The notes: generated by a model from the letters alone, not told the origin. Shown: positions 15,630 through 23,493, numbered from the stretch's first letter. The stretch: DNA of 64,000 nucleotides from UBA5209 sp964625015 (GCA_964625015.1 CAZUZI010000001.1:25139-89138), one strand, 5' to 3'. Numbers and translations are program-made.

Positions 15630-16421
15630 TTATAGATATTCCTCTATTATCTGCTTGAATGAATCAAATGGGTATGCACCAGCTATCAACTTACCCTTTA
15701 CATTACCATCTTTATCTAATGTTCCAATTATGAATCCTGGTGTACCTTGTACTCCTGCCTTTTGACCATCTGCGAGGTCTTTAGCTACTTCATCTTTAAA
15801 CTGTTCATTTGTTAAACAGGTACTAAATTTCTCTGAAGATACACCGGCCTGTGTTGCATAACCAGCAAGTACTGAATCTTCTAATCCTACACCGTTTGTT
15901 GGTGTATTTGTAAATACTAAATCATGAAATTTAAAGTATGCCTCATTGCCACCTAAATCACCGACACATTCAGCAGCAATTGCCTCTCTTGTAGCTTTAG
16001 GATCATGGAAACTAAGTGGGAAATCTCTGAATACTAATATTGCCTTACCAGTATTAACATACTCATCTATTAACTTCTGATTCGTTTCGTTAAAGTGTCT
16101 CTGACAGTATGGACATTCATAGTCACTAAATTCAACAATTGCAACTTTTGCCTTATCTTTGTTTCCTAGGTATGCATCATCATCTATACTTACCTCTGTA
16201 GCTACAAACTCTTCCCCATTGGTTGTATCTCCATTATTACCACTATCTGAATTTGTATTTGCATTCTTTCCGTTGTTTGTTAACAGGATTGCGACTGCAA
16301 TTATAATACCTGCTAATACTATGGAGAGAGGGACAATAAAGGTGTCTAAATTTAAAACGATCTCTTTTTCTTCACTCTTAGGAGCTTCCTTCTTTACCTC
16401 GGTCTTTTTTACTTTTGCCAT
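15630..16421 (-). CDS. Membrane-anchored DsbA-like thiol-disulfide protein
   Basis: A 263-residue protein: a short Lys-rich cytoplasmic end, one membrane anchor (about residues 28-48), an Asn/Ser/Gly-rich linker and a thioredoxin-fold domain facing outside. The redox motif CPYC is at residues 103-106, and the cis-proline segment GVQGTPGFIIG is near the end. This is the DSBA-like Thioredoxin_4 type. It probably oxidises or isomerises disulfides in surface proteins. No membrane partner such as VKOR or DsbB is nearby. Confidence 0.85.
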   Translation of the reverse strand: MAKVKKTEVKKEAPKSEEKEIVLNLDTFIVPLSIVLAGIIIAVAILLTNNGKNANTNSDSGNNGDTTNGEEFVATEVSIDDDAYLGNKDKAKVAIVEFSDYECPYCQRHFNETNQKLIDEYVNTGKAILVFRDFPLSFHDPKATREAIAAECVGDLGGNEAYFKFHDLVFTNTPTNGVGLEDSVLAGYATQAGVSSEKFSTCLTNEQFKDEVAKDLADGQKAGVQGTPGFIIGTLDKDGNVKGKLIAGAYPFDSFKQIIEEYL

Positions 16422-16525
16422 AATGGTGTGGATAATATATTAAAGAGGGCAAGTATATAGGTACCATAATATTTTAATTACTTATTTCTGTCAACCAGCT
16501 ATCTTATAGCGAAATAATAGGAGTA

Positions 16526-16534
16526 TGGTATACT
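16526..16534 (+). promoter_or_regulatory. Extended -10 promoter of the alpha/beta hydrolase gene
   Basis: TGG followed by TATACT (16529-16534). The ATG at 16543 is 8 nt after the box, again leaving almost no leader. Confidence 0.5.
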
Positions 16535-16542
16535 AATAACAG

Positions 16543-17107
16543 ATGGGGCAAATGAATAGAAATATAAGAAATATTCTTTCAAATATACTACTCTTTATAG
16601 TACTTATGNNNNNNNNNNNNNNNNNNNNNNNNNNNNNNNNNNNNNNNNNNNNNNNNNNNNNNNNNNNNNNNNNNNNNNNNNNNNNNNNNNNNNNNNNNNN
16701 NNNNNNNNAAGGCATCTTTGCGCGATATTACAAATCTTAAAGAATGGGTTATGCAAAACTACGATATAAAGCCACAGATATATATGATTGGTTTTAGCAT
16801 GGGAGGTCTACCGACATTAAACTATGCATCTGAAAATAATGAAATGGTTAGTAAGGTCGCATTGCTTGCTCCTACGACAAAGATTAGTGAATGGAGTTTA
16901 CAGAGAGTGAATGAGGTAATGGGTATTGATATAAAGATATGGCATGGTAATGCAGATGTTAATGTTCCATACGGATATACCTCTAATTTTGTAAACAAGG
17001 TCAAAACATGGGGTAAAGAAATACCATTGGTAACATTAGAAGGTAAGGGTCATTTTGACATTGATACAGAATATATGCCAGATATATTAGAATTTTTTAA
17101 TCAGTAA
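16543..17107 (+). CDS. Alpha/beta hydrolase, interrupted by a 100-N assembly gap
   Basis: The N-terminal piece (22 readable residues with a hydrophobic segment, LSNILLFIVLM) and the C-terminal ~130 residues flank the gap at 16609-16708. The distal part has the nucleophile elbow GFSMGG, the acid in HGNADVNVP and the histidine in GKGHFD, a complete Ser-Asp-His triad of the serine hydrolase fold. The hydrophobic N-terminus suggests membrane attachment or secretion. Substrate is unknown, the true length cannot be given, and the two pieces being one gene is inferred. Its 3' end overlaps the convergent HIT gene. Confidence 0.7.
16609..16708. other. Assembly gap of exactly 100 N
   Basis: A run of 100 N, the usual placeholder for a scaffold join of unknown size. 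It removes the middle of the hydrolase gene and does not measure true distance. Confidence 0.99.
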
Positions 17108-17513
17108 GCATACTAACTTCTTTTACAATCTCTTTCATCTCTTCTTCTGTGTATTCTCTTCTATGATCTACCTCTGATATAACCATTGTATCACTATAAA
17201 CAGGTTTAATATGAAAATGTAGATGATGAACAGATTGTCCTGCTTTCTCTCCGGTGTTTTGTCTAAGCACGAATCCCTCTGGGTTATATACTTCTTTTAA
17301 ATGTCTAGATATTTTCTTTACAACATTTATGCAGTTACAAAGATCTTCGTCAGAAACATCTAATATATCTCTGTAGTGATTCTTAGGGACCACTAGTGTA
17401 TGTCCTTTACTCAATGGTGATATATCTAAAAATGCTATGACATTTTCATCCTCATATATTTTTGAACATGGGATATCCCCATTAACAATCTTACAGAATA
17501 TGCAATCTTCCAT
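17097..17513 (-). CDS. HIT-family nucleotide hydrolase
   Basis: A 138-residue histidine-triad protein. The N-terminal CIFCKIVNGDIPC and the active site HHLHFHIKP (H97, H99, H101; H99 is the likely nucleophile) match the Hint/HinT branch, which hydrolyses adenosine phosphoramidates and related nucleotides. It is the last gene of a reverse-strand operon (SOD, ferredoxin, Nudix, HIT), 2 bp after the Nudix gene. The physiological substrate is not known. Confidence 0.9.
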   Translation of the reverse strand: MEDCIFCKIVNGDIPCSKIYEDENVIAFLDISPLSKGHTLVVPKNHYRDILDVSDEDLCNCINVVKKISRHLKEVYNPEGFVLRQNTGEKAGQSVHHLHFHIKPVYSDTMVISEVDHRREYTEEEMKEIVKEVSMLTD

Positions 17514-17515
17514 AT

Positions 17516-18109
17516 CTAAAGATGATAAATTATTACTCTACTCCAGAAGGTAAGAGTTTCTTCATTAGTTTTAAGATAATCTAAACTTACAAATCCGATA
17601 TCTTCTAATCCTTCTTCTTTGATGTGTACATCATCACCATCTAATTCAAACACATATATAAATCCTATGTGTAAGTGATTTACAGGATTCTCATCTTCTA
17701 AGTATATTAAACCAAGGAAGTCTTTCTTTATAATGTTTGCATTCAAAGAAACTTCTTCGTTCAGCTCTTGCATCAATGCATCGCCAATTAAATCGTTACC
17801 TTTGTATCCCTTTATCTCATCTATATGGCCGCCTAGAGGTAAGGGGCATAACCCATTTAATCTCCCCTCATTCCTTTTTATTAGTTTATGTAAAAAATAC
17901 TTATTCTTGTATTTTAGAACAACCTGGGCAATTATCTGTTTGTACGATGGATCATCTTCGAGTGTGTTTCTTTCTCTAAATTCAGAATGTTCCTTAATTA
18001 ATTCTAAATATCTGTCTAAATCTGTATTATTTAGGCCATTCCATTTTCCATCTTTAAAAAGGATATCTCCTTTTATGCACAATATTTTTCTTAAAAGGTT
18101 TTCCTCCAT
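17516..18109 (-). CDS. Nudix hydrolase-like protein
   Basis: A 197-residue protein with a recognisable Nudix box: GGHIDE followed by ALMQELNEEVSL, where the consensus REUXEE appears as QELNEE (Arg replaced by Gln, both glutamates kept). This fits Mg-dependent hydrolysis of a nucleoside diphosphate derivative, with the substrate unknown. The region before the box is longer than in minimal Nudix enzymes. Its ATG overlaps the stop of the ferredoxin gene (TAATG), so translation is probably coupled. Confidence 0.75.
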   Translation of the reverse strand: MEENLLRKILCIKGDILFKDGKWNGLNNTDLDRYLELIKEHSEFRERNTLEDDPSYKQIIAQVVLKYKNKYFLHKLIKRNEGRLNGLCPLPLGGHIDEIKGYKGNDLIGDALMQELNEEVSLNANIIKKDFLGLIYLEDENPVNHLHIGFIYVFELDGDDVHIKEEGLEDIGFVSLDYLKTNEETLTFWSRVIIYHL

Positions 18110-18312
18110 TATTCCTCAATAACTATAGCTGTTGCTGGGCATGCATCATGTGCTTCTCTTACTTTTTCTTGAAGATTTTCAGGTATCTCAACATCCTTCC
18201 ACTCCTCTTTAACACCAACTGTTCCATCTTCTTTCATCTCAAAGACTTCAGGACAAATAGCTACGCATGATCCGCATGCAATACACTTAGACTGGTCTAT
18301 AGATACTTTCAT
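18109..18312 (-). CDS. Small [4Fe-4S] ferredoxin
   Basis: A 67-residue electron carrier. The cluster motif CIACGSCVAICPEVFEM and a distant CPATAI supply four ligand cysteines for one [4Fe-4S] cluster; the fifth Cys may be free or form a disulfide. The frame extends upstream to 18399, overlapping sod, but ATG 18312 (MKVSIDQSKC) gives the usual ferredoxin N-terminus. The gene lies between superoxide dismutase and a Nudix hydrolase, which hints at redox or oxidative stress, but its partner enzyme is not in the window. Confidence 0.9.
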   Translation of the reverse strand: MKVSIDQSKCIACGSCVAICPEVFEMKEDGTVGVKEEWKDVEIPENLQEKVREAHDACPATAIVIEE

Positions 18313-18365
18313 ATACTTATCATTTAAATTATATATACCCATTCTTTCAAAAATATTGATATATA

Positions 18366-18959
18366 TCAACCCTTGATTATCTCTAATACGTAATCCCAAT
18401 TAACAATATCCCACCATGCATCTACATATGCAGCTCTATCATTTTTGTAATCAAGATAGTAAGCATGTTCCCATACATCATTAACAAGTACAGGTTTGAA
18501 TCCGTGAATATTCAGTAGATTATGTTTCTCTACCTGCATAACTATCAGTTTACCACTATCATCTCTTAAGAGTGTGACCCATCCACTTCCCTCAACTGCT
18601 TTGCCTGCATCACTAAACTCTTTCTTGAAATTATCAAATGAACCAAAATTAGTATCTAGAATATACTTTACTTCATCATTAACTGTATTCTCTTTAGAAT
18701 ATGGTTTCATATTCTTCCAAAACATCTCATGAAGTATGTGACCATTAAGGTTAAAGCTAAGGTCCCTCATAACAGCCTTTATATTAATCTCATTACCATT
18801 TCTATATCCCTCTAACAACTCAAGTGCTTTATTCGCTCCATCTACATACCCTTTATGATGTTTGTCATGATGAAGTTTCATAATGTCTTCAGATATAACA
18901 GGTTGAAGAGCCTCATATGCATAGGGGAGATCAGGAAGCTCATATTGTATATTAGTCAT
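18366..18959 (-). CDS. sodA: Iron/manganese superoxide dismutase
   Basis: A 197-residue enzyme converting superoxide to peroxide and oxygen. Metal ligands are visible in LHHDKHHKGYVDG (first His), NGHILHEMFW (second His) and VNDVWEHAYYLDY (Asp and third His). The HILHEMFW form resembles archaeal-type SODs more than the typical bacterial NHSLFW. Metal preference cannot be told from sequence alone. It starts the reverse operon SOD-ferredoxin-Nudix-HIT. A perfect 10-bp inverted repeat lies just upstream (18972-19000). Confidence 0.93.
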   Translation of the reverse strand: MTNIQYELPDLPYAYEALQPVISEDIMKLHHDKHHKGYVDGANKALELLEGYRNGNEINIKAVMRDLSFNLNGHILHEMFWKNMKPYSKENTVNDEVKYILDTNFGSFDNFKKEFSDAGKAVEGSGWVTLLRDDSGKLIVMQVEKHNLLNIHGFKPVLVNDVWEHAYYLDYKNDRAAYVDAWWDIVNWDYVLEIIKG

Positions 18960-18971
18960 ATAATCAGTTAT

Positions 18972-19000
18972 TACAATTTAGATACTCTAACTAAATTGTA
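18972..19000. repeat. Inverted repeat upstream of the SOD gene
   Basis: TACAATTTAG (18972-18981) and CTAAATTGTA (18991-19000) are perfect inverted copies around a 9-nt centre, 13 bp before the SOD start. It could be an operator or the first hairpin of the array that follows. Confidence 0.65.
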
Positions 19001-19010
19001 TCACATACAT

Positions 19011-19214
19011 CTGTTGGGATGTGAAGTTCGTCGTACACCGAACCTCACCCAGTGGGAGTATATCCACACTGCCCAACAGAGTTTGACTGAAGAAAACGTC
19101 TCTTCTTCAGTACTTTGTACTAGCGATCCACTAGTACAAAGGTTATATAGGTCGATTTAACAAAAAACCGACCACTGCTGGCCGGTCTTAATTCGTCATA
19201 CAACGCAAGGCGTT
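19011..19214. repeat. Array of consecutive hairpins (branched structure, possible structured RNA or DNA)
   Basis: An 8-bp outer stem (19011-19018 with 19072-19079) encloses two hairpins (19021-19048; 19050-19071), a three-way junction. Then come a 9-bp hairpin (19086-19111), a perfect 11-bp hairpin (19113-19141, 7-nt loop), a terminator-like stem (19167-19186, with A6 before it, so a T6 run on the minus strand) and a small hairpin (19202-19214). GGTCG at 19150 could instead pair with CGACC at 19169, an alternative to the terminator stem. No protein frame fits here. Function unknown. Confidence 0.6.
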
Positions 19215-19274
19215 ATGCAATACCTATTTATACAATATTATCCTCCATATGTCAATACTTTTGCTCATATCAAA

Positions 19275-19304
19275 TTGACTATATATAATACTATGGGGTA
19301 TAAT
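19275..19304 (+). promoter_or_regulatory. Promoter of the GC-rich lipoprotein gene
   Basis: TTGACT (19275-19280) and TATAAT (19299-19304) at 18 bp spacing. The start codon is about 135 nt beyond the expected start, leaving a long leader with an inverted repeat. Confidence 0.65.
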
Positions 19305-19360
19305 GTGGTATCTATGGTATCAATTACCTAGAACTGCTCTTTAAAAAGAAGTCTAGATTT

Positions 19361-19411
19361 CAAGATTCGTCTCACAGAGTTAATACAGTTATTTCTGTTG
19401 GACGAATCTTG
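19361..19411 (+). repeat. Leader inverted repeat of the lipoprotein gene
   Basis: CAAGATTCGTC (19361-19371) and GACGAATCTTG (19401-19411) are perfect 11-bp inverted copies; inside, ACAG and CTGT form a smaller stem. It lies in the 5' leader, about 40 bp before the start codon, and could control translation or message stability. Confidence 0.65.
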
Positions 19412-19448
19412 GCAGAGATTCAAAAGTTTTCAGAAAAGTGGAGGCACA

Positions 19449-20285
19449 ATGAAAAAAGTGATTGTCTTGATGCTAGTTAGTTTCATTCTGAGTGCCTGTA
19501 ATCCTGAGGCACAGACCATTCAGCCTCAGAGAGTTGCTACTCCTGAGGATATTGTCCCGGTTGGGACTCCTATGCCGGAACAAACGGCAACGGAGATCTT
19601 GCGGTCATGGGACTTGGAAGAAGGTGAGAAAGTTAACATTCTCCAAGTCTCTGCAGCTGGGATTCAGGATGCATGTAACCCTGAAGATGCGTATTTATTT
19701 TGGCAGCACATTGCTGTCAACCACCTGCGGGAGTTTCCCGAGGTGGCGGTAATCACTATCTTTGAGGGGATTGCTTCCGGAACCATCCAGCCTGATAAGG
19801 TTGTCGGAGATAGCAGCCGTGCGGTGATCAAAATCACAGCATTGGGTCAGAAATGGCTCTTTATCACGGGAAAGGCTGTTAAGTCAACGATGTACGTCGT
19901 TACAGATGCCCGATATGTTGCATCGATGCTTAAAGGGGTCGCGGTTTCCGCAAAACCTTTGGCAAAGATTGCAGTGTGTGTGTTAATGGCCTATAAAGCA
20001 TGGGTCAATGACGGAAGACCTCCTGATCCTGATACGGCTGAGCGGCAAGTTACACCCATTCCGGTGAGGCTTCCAACACCTGATCCTGCGACAATGCCCA
20101 CAATGGAGCCATCTTTAACCACACCAATGACCGTACAAGGTCAACATGTTCTCTTTCTAGGAGATGTTAGTTTGTCTCCAGAGGAAGTTGCTGTCCTTAT
20201 GACGCTTGGCGTCGTGGTCGTTGTTGGTGTAATTGTCATAAGTGGTGGCTCTGCTACTCCCGTACTTGTTCTTGCAATTCTCTAG
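19449..20285 (+). CDS. Predicted lipoprotein of foreign composition, unknown function
   Basis: A 278-residue protein with a lipoprotein signal peptide (MKKVIVLMLVSFILSAC, acylated Cys 17), a mixed central domain, a Pro/Thr-rich linker (VRLPTPDPATMPTMEP) and a hydrophobic C-terminal segment. ATG 19449 is preceded by GGAGG at a good distance, so I prefer it to the longer frame from 19398. GC is about 55% in a sampled stretch against about a third nearby, and codon choice is unlike its neighbours. It has its own promoter and end hairpin. I recognise no family. Confidence 0.75.
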   Translation: MKKVIVLMLVSFILSACNPEAQTIQPQRVATPEDIVPVGTPMPEQTATEILRSWDLEEGEKVNILQVSAAGIQDACNPEDAYLFWQHIAVNHLREFPEVAVITIFEGIASGTIQPDKVVGDSSRAVIKITALGQKWLFITGKAVKSTMYVVTDARYVASMLKGVAVSAKPLAKIAVCVLMAYKAWVNDGRPPDPDTAERQVTPIPVRLPTPDPATMPTMEPSLTTPMTVQGQHVLFLGDVSLSPEEVAVLMTLGVVVVVGVIVISGGSATPVLVLAIL

Positions 20286-20291
20286 ACTTCG

Positions 20292-20342
20292 ACATCTCGG
20301 TAGCTATGCGCTACTGCCTTTAGTATCAGGTTACCGAGATGT
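20292..20342 (+). terminator. Inverted repeat closing the lipoprotein unit
   Basis: ACATCTCGGTA (20292-20302) pairs perfectly with TACCGAGATGT (20332-20342); the centre holds a smaller TAG/CTA stem. A short T run (GATTTTAC) follows. It probably ends the lipoprotein message and separates it from the convergent gene. Confidence 0.6.
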
Positions 20343-20347
20343 TGATT

Positions 20348-21175
20348 TTACAAAAGTTCTAAAACCTTATTATATTCCCCACTCTTATTCATAACAGCAC
20401 TCTTTACAATCTCTTTGTATTTATCATTCTTATATAAATCTCTTAAAACACCAGCAGTTACCACTTCAGGAAGAACAAATTTCTCAATTAAACCTTCAAG
20501 AATACTCTCTCCTTCATTAATCTGTATGGTCCCATTATCTAAAAGCTCTTCTACCTTCTTTGAATATGTATATGCAGTTAAATATTCTAATGCAGGAATA
20601 GTATTCTCATTCACAACAAAAGTATCAATAGAGTTCATCAAACTATTAAAATCGTAACCATTTATATGAGGAATACCAAATTTTTCATTCATTACAGAAA
20701 CTAAAGTAGCAAGATCACCCTTTTTACCTGTAGATCTCCATGCACTTTCAAGTATTCTTGAGATTGTTAATATCGTAATTGAACTATCATTCAATTTATT
20801 TTTAACGTATTCAGGAATATTCGAAACCTCCATATCCAGTACATCCTTATCCGGAAAAAGTCTGGTAGTAAGATTAAGATTACAGACTGCTTCTAATCCC
20901 TTCTTCCCATCTTCAACGATAATTCTATACTCCTGTTTACTACTCTCTTCTGTTTCTGGAAGAAGATATGCTATGTATGAAGACGATTCTGTGTCTAGGA
21001 GGCTCTCGTCTTCAATAAGAAGACCTAATGTACTTAAGTCCATTAAATCATTTGAAATGAACTTTCCTACAGTCTTTTCTTCAAGAATCATTCTATTCTC
21101 ATCATTCATTCCTCCAGTTGAAAGGATCTTTATTTCTTCCTCATCGGGAGTCAATCTATTATCTGTACCAAACAT
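20348..21175 (-). CDS. Unknown protein, 275 residues
   Basis: No family recognised. The protein is acidic with no signal peptide or membrane segment; the second half (SSITILTISRILESAWRSTG onwards) looks mostly helical. Base use matches the A/T-rich host rather than the adjoining lipoprotein. A second unknown gene lies 43 bp upstream on the same strand, so the two may form an operon. It ends 6 bp from the closing hairpin of the convergent lipoprotein unit. Confidence 0.6.
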   Translation of the reverse strand: MFGTDNRLTPDEEEIKILSTGGMNDENRMILEEKTVGKFISNDLMDLSTLGLLIEDESLLDTESSSYIAYLLPETEESSKQEYRIIVEDGKKGLEAVCNLNLTTRLFPDKDVLDMEVSNIPEYVKNKLNDSSITILTISRILESAWRSTGKKGDLATLVSVMNEKFGIPHINGYDFNSLMNSIDTFVVNENTIPALEYLTAYTYSKKVEELLDNGTIQINEGESILEGLIEKFVLPEVVTAGVLRDLYKNDKYKEIVKSAVMNKSGEYNKVLELL

Positions 21176-21218
21176 TGAGTTTAGCTTATAAATAATCTCT
21201 GTACCTTTATTCTATCAC

Positions 21219-21614
21219 CTAACCCCTAAATCTGATAAGACCCCTCTCTCCAACAACATCAAAATTGAACTCATCTGTTAAATCAGAAAGAAGTATACCC
21301 TCACTTGCAAGCATTTCAGATGGCTTAACACCACCATCTAAACTATGTTCTATATCCTCTGCAGACAATCCTAATACTTTACTCAACATACTGATAACTT
21401 TGGATTCATTACTATCAAACTTATATGCTCTCTCCTCTTCAAAATCATAATCAATGTATTCCTCTTCAACAGGCGCCTTCGTAATATACTCTGAGGCAAC
21501 AACAAGTGAAGATTTCCCAACATGTTGTTCAAGTGGATTAAAAGCACTAAAAAGAGAGAACCCAAGTACTGAGATAAAAATAGAAAGCAAAACAAACCTT
21601 TCTTTGTTTGTCAT
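21219..21614 (-). CDS. Unknown membrane-anchored protein, 131 residues
   Basis: An N-terminal hydrophobic segment (LLSIFISVLGFSLFSAF, about residues 8-26) acts as signal anchor. An acidic stretch follows, then a small helical motif (LGLSAEDIEHSLDGGVKPSE, MLASEGILLSDL) like the short helical repeats of DUF2680-type proteins. That resemblance is weak. It probably faces the outside of the cell. It may be co-transcribed with the unknown gene at 20348. Confidence 0.55.
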   Translation of the reverse strand: MTNKERFVLLSIFISVLGFSLFSAFNPLEQHVGKSSLVVASEYITKAPVEEEYIDYDFEEERAYKFDSNESKVISMLSKVLGLSAEDIEHSLDGGVKPSEMLASEGILLSDLTDEFNFDVVGERGLIRFRG

Positions 21615-21778
21615 AGTTAATACTGTGACAATTTATTTATACTATATGATATATACTGGTATACATATTTACCAGTCTTTTTTAGTTATAGCCTACTTAT
21701 ACCTCAATTCTAAATCAGACTACAAACTATTAAACAAACGAATAATCGAGTATTAGTGGATAACTATAAGATAAGTAA

Positions 21779-21910
21779 ATGCAGAATGTTAACTATAAGT
21801 CAGCTGGATCGACCCTGACTGACGTTATCACGAAATTGGATTGGTGGTCAATGTTAAGCCCGATTGAGTATTATGTGAATTTTCTGAATAAGTATTTAAT
21901 TAAGATTTGA
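21779..21910 (+). CDS. Possible small protein, 43 residues
   Basis: An ATG-to-TGA frame in an otherwise empty stretch (21615-21895) reads MQNVNYKSAGSTLTDVITKL then DWWSMLSPIEYYVNFLNKYL and ends KI. The first half uses GC-rich codons unlike the host. It is rich in aromatic residues and could pack against a membrane. No ribosome binding site is visible and I know no homologue. Its end overlaps the convergent peptidase gene by 15 bp. It may be chance or a fragment of a longer foreign gene. Confidence 0.3.
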   Translation: MQNVNYKSAGSTLTDVITKLDWWSMLSPIEYYVNFLNKYLIKI

Positions 21911-23332
21911 ATCTGCAATCTTGTGTAATAATGCAATACCTTCTTTTGTTCGACTTCTAAATTTGGAATTAATAACATCCTGGTCTAATTTTGAAATAAT
22001 ATTTCGAGCAAGAAAACCCAATTGACGTTTTCTCTCCCATAACAAATGCTCTTGTGGATTACCTTGTGGTTCAACTGCGGAATAGTATTGATCAATATCT
22101 ACAAATTCACCTTCCGAAGCAAGAGATAAAATTTCAGTTAATAAATAAGCTCCAAAAACTTGCCTTTCATCATTTGGAATTCCTATTAAAGCATCATCTT
22201 TGATTCCAAGTGTATCACCTTGTACAAAAAGGGTACTATCTGCATCACCAGTTGGAAAGTGGAATTGATACGAATCTTCTGAATAAAGTAATCCACATAA
22301 CTTTCCGACATCTTCCGACAATTCCACATCAGCTGACATTTTAGCTCTGAAATCTGAAAGCAAAATAGATTGTTCATCTTTGCCTAATTCTGCAAAAGCT
22401 AAGTGCCAAAATTCATGTGTAAATCTTTTCTCAGCTCCCAGTTTGCGATATTGTTCCACAGAGCGAGAAGCTTCAAGCACTCTCTTTCCGATAATAAACT
22501 TACGTTCTTCAGGAGAAAATCCCAATTCTCCCGAATTCTCTACTATTTCATATTTTGTAGAAATACTCTTTTCTTTACATATATAACTAGTATAAAAACG
22601 GATATCAAGTGCAGCATAAACGACATCGTTAATTGATATATACATAGGACTCGCTTCTTGTGGGTCTGCAATCCTAAATTCAAACCCTTTATCCGAAGTA
22701 TATCTGTAACCAGTAATTAGAATGGAGTGCTGATCTCCTCCCAAGACGTGCTGTGCAATCACAACAGGCTTGCCATTTTTTACTGCATCTACGATATCAA
22801 TAAGATTTCTTGTGGGTTCAACCTCAATTCCTTCTTTTGCAAGTATTGATATTAAATAACTATCAGCTACTGTAATTCCTGGTAATGTAGAGGGGGTCAT
22901 AGATAAACCTGACTGATTAATATCATTAATATCAATTTGAGAAATCAATCCACTTTCTGTAGGTATTTGCGAAGCATCTCTGCCAACAGTACTTAATACA
23001 TTTCTAATAGTAGCAAGAACACAAGTTTGCACAGGAACATCAGGAATAGAAGGATGAGGTGTGTTTTCTTGTAGGTAATGCCTCTCAAGATTCACAACAT
23101 TTTCTCCAACATTTGTCATAGCTAATACCAAATCAACCTCCTCAGAAACAACTTGATCAACTTTCTTGAATAGTGTACCTAGAATATTTGGATACTCACC
23201 GCCCAATTTCATCTCAGGAGGTCTTTCTTCCATCGGAAGACTAATATAATGGGAGACTAAATTCCTGACGGTTAACGCATCATTAATTCTGCCTTGTACA
23301 TAATCTGATTTCTTAATTCCTTCAAAATCCAT
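21896..23332 (-). CDS. Protein with a C39-like cysteine peptidase domain and an HEXXH motif
   Basis: A 478-residue protein with no signal peptide. Residues ~100-245 resemble a papain-fold C39-type peptidase: VQTCVLATI with Cys 104, DQHSILITGY with His 202 and IADPQE with Asp 223. Further on, RFTHEFWHLAFAELG has HEFWH (306-310), matching the HEXXH zinc-protease signature, though the third ligand is not obvious. No ABC transporter or obvious peptide substrate is next to it. It lies in the accessory island. Alternatives: an effector or toxin, or one motif by chance. Confidence 0.6.
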   Translation of the reverse strand: MDFEGIKKSDYVQGRINDALTVRNLVSHYISLPMEERPPEMKLGGEYPNILGTLFKKVDQVVSEEVDLVLAMTNVGENVVNLERHYLQENTPHPSIPDVPVQTCVLATIRNVLSTVGRDASQIPTESGLISQIDINDINQSGLSMTPSTLPGITVADSYLISILAKEGIEVEPTRNLIDIVDAVKNGKPVVIAQHVLGGDQHSILITGYRYTSDKGFEFRIADPQEASPMYISINDVVYAALDIRFYTSYICKEKSISTKYEIVENSGELGFSPEERKFIIGKRVLEASRSVEQYRKLGAEKRFTHEFWHLAFAELGKDEQSILLSDFRAKMSADVELSEDVGKLCGLLYSEDSYQFHFPTGDADSTLFVQGDTLGIKDDALIGIPNDERQVFGAYLLTEILSLASEGEFVDIDQYYSAVEPQGNPQEHLLWERKRQLGFLARNIISKLDQDVINSKFRSRTKEGIALLHKIADSNLN

Positions 23333-23493
23333 AACTTTAATATTAACATATTTTAAAAGATTTCATATATAAAGTTAATCATTAAATTTATATGGTTAAC
23401 AATAATTAGATAAATCCATATGGATTATCACATGATGCAATCGAGAACCCGGAGAAAGCCATTACGATTTATCTATTCTTTCCTTATCGCTCC

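Noticed and set aside
16543..17107. Two short open frames spanning the 100-N run in both directions
   Set aside because: They read through N. Only the plus-strand pieces with hydrolase motifs are supported; the minus-strand frame is meaningless.
18109..18399. Ferredoxin starting at 18399
   Set aside because: It would overlap the SOD gene and add about 29 residues unlike any ferredoxin; ATG 18312 fits the family.
19398..19448. Longer N-terminus for the GC-rich lipoprotein
   Set aside because: It would place 17 polar residues before a perfect signal peptide; GGAGG lies directly before ATG 19449.
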